The notes under the pieces: generated by a model
Told to the model about the DNA's origin: nothing
Seen by the model: only the letters and a program-made list of their open reading frames with translations
Database searches by the model: none
Shown: positions 1 through 7,806 of the stretch, piece by piece
How the letters are laid out: every line of letters starts with the position of its first letter
Numbering within the stretch: position 1 is the first letter of the stretch
Assembly (NCBI RefSeq): GCF_019312585.1
Contig: NZ_JAHWDP010000008.1
Coordinates: forward strand, 35,558 to 76,188
Reading direction: 5' to 3'
From: Halomarinibacterium sedimenti
Lineage (GTDB): Bacteria > Bacteroidota > Bacteroidia > Flavobacteriales > Flavobacteriaceae
Length of the DNA: 40,631 bases
Program-made: the position numbers and the translations under genes

Positions 1-615
1 GATGAAGTTGCCGATGGCACGGACCCCTTAGACAGTTGTGATTTAGTATGGACCAGTCAAACGGTTCCTCCAAGTCAAGCTTGGATTGATGGTGACTGTG
101 ATGGTGATGGAGTAACCAATGGCGATGAAGTAATTGATGGCACCGATCCAGTAGATCCTTGTGATTTCCAATTAACAAGCCAGACGGTCCCTACGACACC
201 TGCTTGGGAGGCGTTGGATTGTGATGGTGATGGAGTGACCAATGGCGATGAGATTGCTGATGGTACAGACCCCTTAGACGAATGTGATTTAGTAGTAGCT
301 AGCCAGACAGTACCACCGAGTGCTGCTTGGGAAGCCTTGGATTGTGATGGTGATGGAGTAACCAACGGTCAGGAAGTGATTGATGGTACAGACCCAGTAG
401 ATCCTTGTGACTTTATACTAGCCAATCAAGATACCACACCAACCGCCGCATGGGAGGCCTTAGATTGTGATGGTGATGGAGTGACCAATGGCGATGAAGT
501 TGCCGATGGCACGGACCCCTTAGACAGTTGTGATTTAGTATGGACCAGTCAAACGGTTCCTCCAAGTCAAGCTTGGATTGATGGTGACTGTGATGGTGAT
601 GGAGTAACCAATGGC
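1..615 (+). repeat. Tandem 123-bp coding repeats
   Basis: The units have a period of 123 bp. Bases 1-123 and 493-615 are identical across the full unit, four periods apart (492 bp), while the units between them differ. Similarity continues, weaker and with length changes, to about 1250. The pattern suggests recent unit duplication or gene conversion towards the 5' side. The array probably continues upstream of the window, and its copy number could be wrong in a short-read assembly. Confidence 0.9.
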
Positions 616-1578
616 CAAGAAGTTGTAGACGGAACTAATCCAGTAGATCCTTGTGATTATGACCCATTAAGTCAAGATATTATGACTATTAGTGAAGAGT
701 GGGAGGCGTTGGATTGTGATGGCGACGGAGTGACTAATTTAGATGAAATTTTAGATGGCACCGATCCTTTAGATTTCTGTGATTTCATTCTTGAAAGTCA
801 AACAGTACCTCCAAGTCAGGAATGGCTAAATGCAGATTGTGATAATGATGGGCTCTCTAATGGAGATGAAGTTACAATTGGTACAGATCCGCTTGATCCA
901 GATACCGATGGTGACGGTGTTAATGATGGAGATGAAGTGAGTGATGGTACAGATCCATTAGATATTTGTGACTTTGTTTTTGATAGTCAAACTCTGCCGC
1001 CTTCAGAAGAATGGGAGATGTTAGACTGTGACGGCGATGGAGTACCTAATGGTGATGAAGTAGATCCTATTGAAGGAGACGAGTCCACAGACCCAACAGA
1101 TCCTTGTGATTTTAACTGGGAAGATCAAGACTTAACTATTGTAACTGAAGAATGGTTAAACCTAGATTGTGATGGCGATGGAATACCTAATGGAGATGAA
1201 GTAGGAGATGACGATGGTGATGGACTTCCAGATTATGAAGAAGAAAACAATGGTGATATTACAGAAGATGATAACCTTGAAGTCTTTGACATCATGACAC
1301 CAAATGATGACGGTCTTAACGATGTGTTTGTAATAAGAGGTATCCATAGGTTCCCTAATAATAACCTAGAGATATTTAACCGTTGGGGTGTTAAAGTGTA
1401 TGGAACTCAAGGATATGGTCAAGGAGATAACTTCTTCAGAGGATATTCAGACGGAAGAGCAACAGTTGAAAGAAATGAGTTGCTACCAGTTGGAACTTAC
1501 TATTACGTTCTTAATTATGTGAACGCTAATGGAGAGACCAAACAATTAGCTGGACCATTATATATTAATAGAAGATAA
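1..1578 (+). CDS. Repeat-rich T9SS type B surface protein (5' partial)
   Basis: The reading frame is open from base 1 and the start lies outside the window. The visible 525 residues hold about nine tandem units, typically 41 residues (123 bp). Each has an acidic calcium-loop-like motif ([13 protein letters not shown]), a GTDPxDxCD segment with a second Cys, and SQTVPPSxxW. This resembles thrombospondin type 3 repeats, so Ca2+ binding and one disulfide per unit are inferred. Repeats become irregular towards the C-terminus. The last ~95 residues, from [11 protein letters not shown] through FNRWG to the end, match the gliding-motility-associated C-terminal domain (TIGR04131, type B T9SS signal). 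The product is probably exported by T9SS and held at the cell surface as an adhesin-like protein. The PorP/SprF gene follows 56 bases downstream. Function beyond surface display is unknown. Confidence 0.9.
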   Translation, partial: DEVADGTDPLDSCDLVWTSQTVPPSQAWIDGDCDGDGVTNGDEVIDGTDPVDPCDFQLTSQTVPTTPAWEALDCDGDGVTNGDEIADGTDPLDECDLVVASQTVPPSAAWEALDCDGDGVTNGQEVIDGTDPVDPCDFILANQDTTPTAAWEALDCDGDGVTNGDEVADGTDPLDSCDLVWTSQTVPPSQAWIDGDCDGDGVTNGQEVVDGTNPVDPCDYDPLSQDIMTISEEWEALDCDGDGVTNLDEILDGTDPLDFCDFILESQTVPPSQEWLNADCDNDGLSNGDEVTIGTDPLDPDTDGDGVNDGDEVSDGTDPLDICDFVFDSQTLPPSEEWEMLDCDGDGVPNGDEVDPIEGDESTDPTDPCDFNWEDQDLTIVTEEWLNLDCDGDGIPNGDEVGDDDGDGLPDYEEENNGDITEDDNLEVFDIMTPNDDGLNDVFVIRGIHRFPNNNLEIFNRWGVKVYGTQGYGQGDNFFRGYSDGRATVERNELLPVGTYYYVLNYVNANGETKQLAGPLYINRR

Positions 1579-1593
1579 AAGTATAATATAAAT

Positions 1594-1619
1594 GCCTACT
1601 GGGTGTGTGCCCAGTAGGC
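1594..1619 (+). other. Intergenic hairpin, 10-bp perfect stem
   Basis: GCCTACTGGG (1594-1603) pairs perfectly with CCCAGTAGGC (1610-1619) around a 6-base loop. It lies 16 bases after the adhesin stop codon and 15 bases before the start codon of the next gene. No T tract follows, so it is not a standard intrinsic terminator. It may stabilise the upstream mRNA or reduce read-through. Confidence 0.7.
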
Positions 1620-1634
1620 CAAATATTGAAACCT

Positions 1635-2576
1635 ATGAAAAAATTTTTCACACTTGTTTTAATTCTAATTGCTTTAGGGGTTTGCACAGAGAATATGTAT
1701 GCCCAACAGGATGCGCAGTATACTCAGTATATGTACAATCCTTTAAGTGTCAATGCTGCATATGCTGGCTCAAGGGATATGCTTAGTGTTATTGGGTTAT
1801 ATAGAACTCAATGGGTAGGGCTTGACGGAGCACCAAGGACTATGAATTTTGGGATCCACTCTCCTGTAGGGAAAAAGGTAGGATTAGGGCTAAATATTAC
1901 TCGTGACGAAATTTTTATCTCTAATGAGACTTTTATCGATGCTATGTTTAGCTATACATTAGATGTTTCTGAAATAGGGAAGCTAGCATTAGGGCTTAAA
2001 GCAGGAGGACATATTTTAGATATTAATTCTGACCGAGCAAAAGGACCTTTTCAGAATGATGCATTGGCAGAAATTAACATTGATAAATTTTCGCCCCAAG
2101 TAGGAGCAGGAGCTTTTTATTACACAGATAAGTTTTATTTAGGATTAAGCGTTCCTAATGTTTTACAAACCGAACATTTTGATGAGGCTTCCATAAGTAA
2201 TAATTCAAATGCAAGCGCCACGGCAAAAGAACGTGTCAATTTTTATCTAATGACTGGCTATGCTTTTGATGTTACCGAAAATTTAAAATTTAAGCCTGCT
2301 TTACTTTCAAAGTTAGTTTCTGGGTCACCCTTACAAGTAGATATTTCAGCTAATTTTTTAATACACGAAAAATTAACACTAGGAGCTGCTTATAGATGGA
2401 GCGCATCCTTAAGTGGGTTGGTTGGTTTCCAAATTTCAGATCAACTAATGATAGGTTTTGCATATGATTGGGAAACAACCGATTTACAACAGTATAACGA
2501 TGGTTCTTACGAAGTCTTCCTAAGATTTGAATTGTTTAACAGAAATGAAGGTCTAAAAAATCCAAGATTCTTTTAA
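1635..2576 (+). CDS. PorP/SprF family type IX secretion membrane protein
   Basis: This 313-residue protein starts at MKKFFTLVLILIALG, giving a standard signal peptide ending near MYAQQ. A GTG at 1605 lies inside the upstream hairpin and is rejected as the start. The QDAQYTQYMYNPLSVNAAYA segment and the alternating beta-strand pattern ending in FLRFELF are typical of the PorP/SprF family of outer-membrane barrels. In Flavobacterium johnsoniae, SprF is needed for secretion and surface attachment of the type B CTD protein SprB, and such genes usually sit next to the protein they serve. The position directly behind the type B adhesin-like gene therefore suggests it is that protein's dedicated partner. 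The gap to the next gene is 12 bases, so the two are probably co-transcribed. Confidence 0.93.
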   Translation: MKKFFTLVLILIALGVCTENMYAQQDAQYTQYMYNPLSVNAAYAGSRDMLSVIGLYRTQWVGLDGAPRTMNFGIHSPVGKKVGLGLNITRDEIFISNETFIDAMFSYTLDVSEIGKLALGLKAGGHILDINSDRAKGPFQNDALAEINIDKFSPQVGAGAFYYTDKFYLGLSVPNVLQTEHFDEASISNNSNASATAKERVNFYLMTGYAFDVTENLKFKPALLSKLVSGSPLQVDISANFLIHEKLTLGAAYRWSASLSGLVGFQISDQLMIGFAYDWETTDLQQYNDGSYEVFLRFELFNRNEGLKNPRFF

Positions 2577-2588
2577 TACGTAACTATT

Positions 2589-4595
2589 ATGAATACAAGT
2601 ACAAAAAAATATTTCTTATTTGCTCTTACTTTCATGTTCTTTTGTAGCATTTCTTTTGCACAAGAGGAGAAAGGGTCTTCTTTAAAAGAAACTAAAAAAG
2701 TAAAAGGAGAAAATACAAAAGAAGCAAAAGGAGATGAGCATTATAGCAATTATGCCTTTATGGATGCCCGAGCGGCCTATGAAAAAGCAGTTGAAAGTGG
2801 TTATCGCTCTGTAAACATTTTATCAAAACTAGGAGATTCTTATTATTTTAACGGAGAATATGAAGATGCTGCCAAATGGTATGGCGCACTCTTTTCTTTT
2901 TCTGAAGACATAAATAAAGAATATTTGTACCGTTATGCTCAATCTCTAAAAACGATTGGAAAATACGCAACGGCAGATAGAATTATGGAGCGTTTAAATG
3001 AAAAAGCTTCAAAAGATGATAGGGCTACTTTATTTTCTGAGGAACGAAATTATCTAAAACTAATTGAATTACAATCGGGACGTTTTAATGTTTTCACAGT
3101 TCCATTTAATTCTAAGTTATCAGACTTTGGACCAACTTTAAATGGAGGAGAAATTATTTTCACTTCCAATAGAGAAACACGTACAGCGTCTCAAAGATTG
3201 CACGATTGGAATGACCAGCCTTTTTCTGAGTTATATGCCATACTTGCAAGTGAAGAGGGAGAGCCTCGGCGTTATAGAAGTAATATAAACACTCGATATC
3301 ACGAGTCAACAGCAGTATTTACCAAGGATGGGCAAACTATGTATTTTACGCGCAATAATTTTACGAATAAAAAACGTAAAAAAGACGGGCAAGGAATTAC
3401 AAACTTAAAACTATATAAATCCACCAGAACCGAAAAAGGATGGGGTGAAGCAAAAGAATTGCCTTTTAATAGTGACAATTATTCAGTTGCACATCCTGCA
3501 CTCAGCGCCGATGAAAAAGCTTTAATTTTTGCCAGTGATATGCCTGGTGGAGAAGGATCTTCAGATTTGTATAAAGTTTCCATTGATGGGGATAGTTATG
3601 GAGAGCCAGTAAATCTTGGGGATGCTGTTAATACGGAAGGACGTGAAACCTTTCCCTTTATTGATACAAATGGAGACTTGTATTTTGCTTCAGATGGGCA
3701 TGTAGGCCTTGGAGGATTGGATATTTATGTTTCAGAATTAAGTGAAGAAGGAAATTATGATAAAGGATTTAACATTGGAGCGCCTGTAAACAGTAGGAAT
3801 GATGACTTTTCATTTGTTATTAATAGTTCAACAGGATTAGGATATTTTTCTTCAAACAGACCCGGAGGATTAGGTGAGGATGATATTTATTCGTTTGAAC
3901 AAACAGCACAATTAATTAAAAACTGTCATCAGTCACTTTCAGGGGAGGTTAGAGATCAAGAAACAGACGATTTAATTGTAGATGCGAAAGTGGTGCTTCT
4001 AGACAGCGATAATAACGTATTGGAAGAAACAAAATCTAATAATAAAGGAGAATTTTGGTTTGATGTAATTGAATGTTCGACGGGATATGCAATTCGAGCT
4101 TCTAAGCCAGATTTTTCGACTTCTGAAAAATCATTTGTAACGACTGGGGAATATGAAAGTGAAATTAAGAAAACACTTTATTTAGCTTCAGAAAAAGATA
4201 AAGAGATTAGAGAGGCCAAGGTTGGTCAAGATTTAGGGGTGTTATTAAATTTAAATCCTATTTATTTTGATCTTGCTGAGTCTTATATTCGTCCAGATGC
4301 GCAATTAGAACTAAATAAGGTTGTGGAAGCTATGTTAAGATTCCCTAAACTTAAAATTGACGTTCGATCACATACCGATAGTCGAGCAAGTGATGCTTTT
4401 AATTTTAAATTATCGGATGCTCGTGCAAAATCAACGGTGCATTATATTGTGAGTAGAGGAATAGATAGCAGTAGAATAACTGGACGCGGATACGGAGAAT
4501 CCCAACTTATGAATCGATGTGCAGATGGCGTCCCTTGTAGCGAGGTAGATCATCAATTAAACAGGAGATCTGAGTTTATTATTTTGGAGAAATAG
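2589..4595 (+). CDS. OmpA family protein with TPR and PD40 propeller (PorE-like)
   Basis: This 668-residue exported protein has a signal peptide to about residue 24 (ISFAQ), then a lysine/glutamate-rich linker and a TPR-like helical region (~50-155). Next come PD40/WD40-like propeller blades (~170-430, with SDMPGGEGSSDLY and SSNRPGGLGEDDIY), a carboxypeptidase-regulatory-like beta domain (~450-530), and an OmpA C-terminal peptidoglycan-binding domain (~545-668, with HTDSRA and LNRRSEF). The architecture is that of the OmpA/PD40 proteins that accompany PorP/SprF genes, including T9SS component PorE. It probably anchors the outer-membrane partner to peptidoglycan. The gene lies 12 bases behind the PorP/SprF gene and ends the operon at a strong terminator. 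Whether it is a core T9SS part or a locus-specific accessory cannot be told from sequence. Confidence 0.9.
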   Translation: MNTSTKKYFLFALTFMFFCSISFAQEEKGSSLKETKKVKGENTKEAKGDEHYSNYAFMDARAAYEKAVESGYRSVNILSKLGDSYYFNGEYEDAAKWYGALFSFSEDINKEYLYRYAQSLKTIGKYATADRIMERLNEKASKDDRATLFSEERNYLKLIELQSGRFNVFTVPFNSKLSDFGPTLNGGEIIFTSNRETRTASQRLHDWNDQPFSELYAILASEEGEPRRYRSNINTRYHESTAVFTKDGQTMYFTRNNFTNKKRKKDGQGITNLKLYKSTRTEKGWGEAKELPFNSDNYSVAHPALSADEKALIFASDMPGGEGSSDLYKVSIDGDSYGEPVNLGDAVNTEGRETFPFIDTNGDLYFASDGHVGLGGLDIYVSELSEEGNYDKGFNIGAPVNSRNDDFSFVINSSTGLGYFSSNRPGGLGEDDIYSFEQTAQLIKNCHQSLSGEVRDQETDDLIVDAKVVLLDSDNNVLEETKSNNKGEFWFDVIECSTGYAIRASKPDFSTSEKSFVTTGEYESEIKKTLYLASEKDKEIREAKVGQDLGVLLNLNPIYFDLAESYIRPDAQLELNKVVEAMLRFPKLKIDVRSHTDSRASDAFNFKLSDARAKSTVHYIVSRGIDSSRITGRGYGESQLMNRCADGVPCSEVDHQLNRRSEFIILEK

Positions 4596-4614
4596 TGAAT
4601 TAATAGATTAGAAT

Positions 4615-4648
4615 AAAAAAAGCCCGTGAATATTCACGGGCTTTTTTT
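4615..4648. terminator. Bidirectional terminator, perfect 22-base palindrome
   Basis: AGCCCGTGAATATTCACGGGCT (4621-4642) is a perfect palindrome in its two halves, with six A before it and seven T ending it (4642-4648). It can stop transcription from the OmpA gene (+) and from the converging small lipoprotein gene (-). Confidence 0.92.
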
Positions 4649-4665
4649 GTAAAGTGGTTTAGGAA

Positions 4666-4899
4666 TTAGTTTCCTTTTACTTCTTCTACTTTTTCTTCTA
4701 CGGCGTTCCCTAAGCTATCTACGGCATTTTCCATAGCGTCTTTAGTTTCTTCCATAGCATCTTCAGTAGCATCCATTGCTTCTTCTACTGCTTCTTCAGT
4801 AGCATCCATAGCATCTTCGGCTTTCTTTTCAGTTTCTCTACAAGAGTATACAGAAGCTACTAAGCAAAGTGCTGCGAATGAGATAAATAATTTTTTCAT
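4666..4899 (-). CDS. Small alanine/glutamate-rich lipoprotein, CRE type
   Basis: This 77-residue protein has a lipoprotein signal peptide (SVYSC at ~16-20). The mature part of under 60 residues is almost entirely Ala, Glu, Asp, Met and Lys, with a repeating AMDATEEAVEE-like pattern that predicts one long amphipathic helix, possibly self-associating. Mature sequence starts CRETEKK, close to CREKTEK and CREKETK in the two small lipoproteins at 5859 and 6150. A promoter-like TAATTTTG lies upstream on the minus strand (4940-4933). It could be a structural lipoprotein, loosely like Lpp, or a stress-related envelope protein. The function is not recognised; the call as a real gene rests on the signal peptide, the start and the shared terminator. 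Confidence 0.8.
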   Translation of the reverse strand: MKKLFISFAALCLVASVYSCRETEKKAEDAMDATEEAVEEAMDATEDAMEETKDAMENAVDSLGNAVEEKVEEVKGN

Positions 4900-4932
4900 A
4901 GTTGATAAGATTAGTAATTAATTTTTCAAGGT

Positions 4933-4940
4933 CAAAATTA
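4933..4940 (-). promoter_or_regulatory. -7 promoter element of small lipoprotein gene
   Basis: On the minus strand the sequence reads TAATTTTG, an exact fit to the Bacteroidetes TAnnTTTG element, 33 bases upstream of the start codon at 4899. No clear TTG -33 element is seen at the expected distance. Confidence 0.45.
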
Positions 4941-4988
4941 TATAAATTTTATGATTTGAGTACTAATAAGTTACATTTTATTTTTATA

Positions 4989-5021
4989 GGAAATATTCCT
5001 AAGTTATATTGGATATATTCC
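4989..5021. promoter_or_regulatory. Twin operator-like sites GGAWATATTCC
   Basis: GGAAATATTCC (4989-4999) and GGATATATTCC (5011-5021) differ at one base. Both are near-palindromes (GGA/TCC arms), and their starts are 22 bp apart, about two turns of B-DNA. The second overlaps the TTG -33 element at 5009-5011 of the adjacent promoter. This is the arrangement expected for cooperative autorepression by the dimeric repressor encoded at 5043. Binding itself is inferred. Confidence 0.65.
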
Positions 5022-5038
5022 TATTTTGGTTATATTTG
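5009..5038 (+). promoter_or_regulatory. Promoter of the S24 regulator gene
   Basis: TTG at 5009-5011 and TATATTTG at 5031-5038 fit the Bacteroidetes -33/-7 consensus with a 19-base spacer. The -7 element ends only 4 bases before the ATG at 5043, so the transcript should be leaderless or nearly so. Confidence 0.65.
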
Positions 5039-5042
5039 AATA

Positions 5043-5813
5043 ATGGATAAAGAACTATCAATTGAGGTAAAACGATTTAAAAAGATTCGTGAAGAATTAA
5101 AGCATACCCAGCTATCTTTTGCGGAGGTTTTAGGCATTAAAGCAAGTACAGCAGATATTGAAAGAGGGAAAACAAAACTTTCTGGTAAAATAGTTATGCA
5201 GCTATTACATCAATTTGGCATTAACCCGTTGTGGTTGTACGGTAAAAGCTATGCAAAGCACATTAATATTAATGAAAATGATGTGAGCCCTAAGGTAATT
5301 ACCTTAAATAGTGATGGAGAAGACAGTATTTTGCTTGTAAACCAAAAGGCTGCGGCTGGATATCCTCACAATATTCAAGATGTAGAGTGGGTTGGGAAAT
5401 TGCCGGCTTTTAATATTCCGCTACCACAATATAGAAATGCATCTTATCGAGGATTTCAAGTAGAAGGTGATAGCATGTTACCCAATATAAGACCCAATGA
5501 ATGGGTCCTAGGACGCGCCGTTGCCAGTATTTCTGAAGCTTCAGATAGTAGAATATATATTGTAGTGTTAAATGATTCGGTTTTGGTAAAGAAGCTTCAA
5601 AAATTACCAAATACACCTCAAAAGGTGAAATTGATTTCTTTAAATCCTGAATACTTACCTATTGAAGTTGAAATAAGAGAAATTCAAGAGCTTTGGATGG
5701 TCAATAGTAAACTCACCTTCGGTATCGAAGAACCCTCTGAAAGTACTTTGCTGCGTCAACTCCAACAATCTATGGAAGAATTGAAAGGGCAAATAAGTAA
5801 CTTAAAAACATAA
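5043..5813 (+). CDS. LexA/CI-like transcriptional repressor (XRE HTH + S24 peptidase)
   Basis: This 256-residue cytoplasmic DNA-binding protein has an XRE-type helix-turn-helix at ~8-66, a linker, and an S24/LexA-like domain at ~95-230. The self-cleavage machinery looks intact: Ala-Gly at 105-106 in QKAAAGY, nucleophile Ser144 in VEGDSMLPN, and Lys183 (or 184) in NDSVLVKK. A short coiled-coil-like tail (LLRQLQQSMEELKGQISNLK) ends the protein. By family knowledge it is a repressor that may inactivate itself by cleavage under DNA damage or another stress. It is flanked by small lipoprotein genes, not by phage genes, so a prophage origin is unlikely. Two operator-like sites in its own promoter suggest autorepression. 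Its wider targets are unknown. Confidence 0.88.
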   Translation: MDKELSIEVKRFKKIREELKHTQLSFAEVLGIKASTADIERGKTKLSGKIVMQLLHQFGINPLWLYGKSYAKHININENDVSPKVITLNSDGEDSILLVNQKAAAGYPHNIQDVEWVGKLPAFNIPLPQYRNASYRGFQVEGDSMLPNIRPNEWVLGRAVASISEASDSRIYIVVLNDSVLVKKLQKLPNTPQKVKLISLNPEYLPIEVEIREIQELWMVNSKLTFGIEEPSESTLLRQLQQSMEELKGQISNLKT

Positions 5814-5844
5814 AAAAAGCCTGCAAAATGCAGGCTTTCCTTTT
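5814..5844. terminator. Bidirectional intrinsic terminator
   Basis: AAAGCCTGCA (5816-5825) and TGCAGGCTTT (5829-5838) form a 10-bp stem with a 3-base loop directly after the regulator stop codon. The minus-strand direction has an uninterrupted T run; the plus direction has TTTCCTTTT. It serves the regulator and the converging lipoprotein gene at 5859. Confidence 0.88.
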
Positions 5845-5858
5845 GTAGTTATTCTAGA

Positions 5859-6101
5859 TTATGAGTCGGAGTCGTCATCAATTTTAATTTTTGTCTCTCC
5901 GTCTTCTTCTTTAATTTTTACTTCTTTGTCTTCCGTTTCCATTTTAATTTTTACTTCATCGCCATCTACTTTCTTTTTCAAAGTGGCTCCGTCTTCTTGT
6001 ATTTCTTCAATGATTTCCTCTTTTTCTGTTTTTTCTCTACAAGAGGTAAATGAAAAAGTAAGAATTAAACTTAGAACTAATAATACGATTGATCTTTTCA
6101 T
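5859..6101 (-). CDS. Small charged lipoprotein, CRE type
   Basis: This 80-residue protein has a lipoprotein signal peptide ending FSFTSC, and the mature protein begins CREKTEKEE. The rest is extremely charged. A Glu-rich helical stretch (EEIIEEIQED) is followed by alternating segments such as DEVKIKMETEDKEVKIK and ETKIKIDDD, whose two-residue alternation suggests beta strands. No known domain is recognised. It shares the lipobox-CRE start with the proteins at 4666 and 6150, and is the last gene before the terminator shared with the S24 regulator. The gap to the upstream lipoprotein gene is 48 bases, so the two may be co-transcribed. Surface or periplasmic location cannot be decided from sequence. 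Confidence 0.78.
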   Translation of the reverse strand: MKRSIVLLVLSLILTFSFTSCREKTEKEEIIEEIQEDGATLKKKVDGDEVKIKMETEDKEVKIKEEDGETKIKIDDDSDS

Positions 6102-6149
6102 GATTTTTAATATTTGATGGTTTAAAATATTTGTGTTAAGAGGTAGTTA

Positions 6150-6365
6150 TTATTGGTCGTCGTTTCCAATTTTTTCAATTTCCTCATCAATTTCTTCGTT
6201 AACTTCTTTGTCTACTTCTTCACCCACTCGCTCAAGAATTCCTTTCTTTTCCTCTGTGGTTTCAACGGTTTTTTCTTCAATGATTACCTTAGTTTCTTTT
6301 TCGCGACAACTACTATAAATTGAAGTAGTTAGAACAATAATAATAGCTAAACATAGTTTTTTCAT
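6150..6365 (-). CDS. Small charged lipoprotein, CRE type
   Basis: This 71-residue protein has a signal peptide ending SIYSSC. The mature protein of about 50 residues begins CREKETKVIIEE and continues as an almost uninterrupted Glu/Lys/Ile/Val heptad-like sequence (EEVDKEVNEEIDEEIEKI), predicting an amphipathic helix or coiled coil. The start CREKETK is close to CREKTEK in the neighbour at 5859, which suggests paralogy or convergent selection on the residues after the lipid anchor. Both genes also share the leader string AAACCATCAAA a short distance before the ATG. It lies 116 bases downstream of waaA on the same strand. No function is recognised. Confidence 0.76.
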   Translation of the reverse strand: MKKLCLAIIIVLTTSIYSSCREKETKVIIEEKTVETTEEKKGILERVGEEVDKEVNEEIDEEIEKIGNDDQ

Positions 6366-6481
6366 GATTCATCGGTTTTTGATGGTTTGTACATGCCAAT
6401 ATAAATTTTGAAGAATTGAATGATGTTAAAGAAAATACAAAAGCCTACTTTTTTAACAAATATTAAGTTTAAAATCGATTT

Positions 6482-7711
6482 TTAACTTATTTTTTGGATA
6501 ATGATTTGTGTAGCACCAGTGTTGCTATTCACAAAATGGCCAGTGATCATACCTGTTTGCTCTCTAAATTTTCTATCCGTTACAAATTTTTCTAAAACTT
6601 TGGTACAATCTTCTTCGCTCTCAACAGCATAAAGACCCGCTATATCTTGAAGTTTTAGTGCCTCTGGGAATTTTTTAAAATTTTTGCCAATTACTATTGG
6701 AATTCCAAAAGTGGCAGGTTCCAAAATATTGTGCAATCCCGTAGTTCCCATAGCTCCCCCTACATAAGCTATATCGGCATAACTATATACTTTTGAAAGT
6801 AACCCAATAGTATCTAGTATTAAAATGGAATTTTCCGAGAGGATGTTCTTTCCTTTTTCCGAAAAAAGTACGGCTTTCTTAAACAGTTTGTTTTTAAAGG
6901 AGGCAATTTTATCTGAGTCTATTTTATGTGGTGCAATTACCCATTTAACATGGGATGGAGATGAATTTATGTAATTTAAAAGAACAGCTTCATCCTCAGG
7001 CCAAGCGCTTCCACAGACAATACATAAAGAATCCCCTTTAAACGAATCCATAAAATCAAGTGTGTTGTCCATTTCAATTTGGTGGGAAACTCTATCAAAT
7101 CGTGTATCTCCACTTACTGTAACATTTTCAAAACCAATCTGGGACAATAATTTTTTTGAATTTTCATTCTGAACAAAAAATTGTTCAAAACAACCTAATG
7201 CCTTTCGCATAAATGAGCCATAGGATTTAAAGAAAGACTGATTTTTTCTAAATAATCCTGAAACTAAAAAAGTGCGAATTCCCTGTTTTTTTAATTCGAA
7301 TAAATAGTTAGGCCAAAAATCATATTTTACAAAAAATACAAGTGTGGGGTGTACAATCTTTAGAAATTGCTTTGCATTTTTATGGGTATCATAAGGAAGA
7401 TACGTAACGACATCGGCTATGGGTGTGTTCTTTTTTATTTCGTATCCCGATGGTGAAAAAAAGGTAATAATAAGTTTATGATCGGGCTTCTCCTTTTTTA
7501 TGGCTTCCATAATGGGTAAACCTTGCTCAAATTCGCCTAAAGAAGCACAATGAAACCAAATGGTTTTATCTGTTGATGAAATGTTTTCTTTTAAAGTTTG
7601 AAAAACTTGTTTACGCCCATCCACAAAGAGTTTCATTTTTTTACTGAAAAATTGAGTGGGCCAAAGTGCTACTTGACTTCCGTAGGTTAAAAAAGTATAA
7701 AGTGTTCGCAT
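6482..7711 (-). CDS. waaA: 3-deoxy-D-manno-octulosonate (Kdo) transferase
   Basis: This enzyme transfers Kdo from CMP-Kdo to lipid A precursor, the first step of LPS inner-core assembly at the cytoplasmic face of the inner membrane. The chosen start gives 409 residues beginning MRTLYTFLTYG, a usual N-terminal membrane anchor; an upstream ATG at 7756 would add 15 residues that the family lacks. Glu60 in HCASLGEFEQG is the conserved catalytic base. The C-terminal GT-B half has AYVGGAMGTTGLHNILEPA, the nucleotide-sugar binding region. It is divergent from the DegT-galE genes, with about 95 bases between starts, so this stretch is an envelope-sugar neighbourhood. Confidence 0.94.
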   Translation of the reverse strand: MRTLYTFLTYGSQVALWPTQFFSKKMKLFVDGRKQVFQTLKENISSTDKTIWFHCASLGEFEQGLPIMEAIKKEKPDHKLIITFFSPSGYEIKKNTPIADVVTYLPYDTHKNAKQFLKIVHPTLVFFVKYDFWPNYLFELKKQGIRTFLVSGLFRKNQSFFKSYGSFMRKALGCFEQFFVQNENSKKLLSQIGFENVTVSGDTRFDRVSHQIEMDNTLDFMDSFKGDSLCIVCGSAWPEDEAVLLNYINSSPSHVKWVIAPHKIDSDKIASFKNKLFKKAVLFSEKGKNILSENSILILDTIGLLSKVYSYADIAYVGGAMGTTGLHNILEPATFGIPIVIGKNFKKFPEALKLQDIAGLYAVESEEDCTKVLEKFVTDRKFREQTGMITGHFVNSNTGATQIIIQKIS

Positions 7712-7755
7712 CATAGAATAAGTAATGCTAAAATACGTTTCTTTGGGGAATTGCA

Positions 7756-7786
7756 TTGTGCGCCGTTTTCAATTTTCGTAATTTTG
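7756..7786 (+). promoter_or_regulatory. Promoter of degT-galE operon
   Basis: TTG at 7756-7758 and TAATTTTG at 7779-7786, separated by 20 bases, match the flavobacterial consensus. They lie 20 bases upstream of the ATG at 7807. Confidence 0.55.
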
Positions 7787-7806
7787 AACACTTTGAGAAA
7801 ACATTC

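Noticed and set aside
75-365. Open minus-strand frame opposite the repeat array
   Set aside because: It is an antisense shadow of the repeats with Ser/Pro-rich periodic sequence and no start context.
1-615. Regular direct repeats that could suggest a CRISPR array
   Set aside because: The 123-bp units are fully coding in one frame, have no unique spacers between constant repeats, and continue into a T9SS sorting domain.
5043-5813. S24 repressor as part of a prophage
   Set aside because: No integrase, structural phage gene, attachment site or tRNA is nearby; neighbours are envelope and housekeeping genes.
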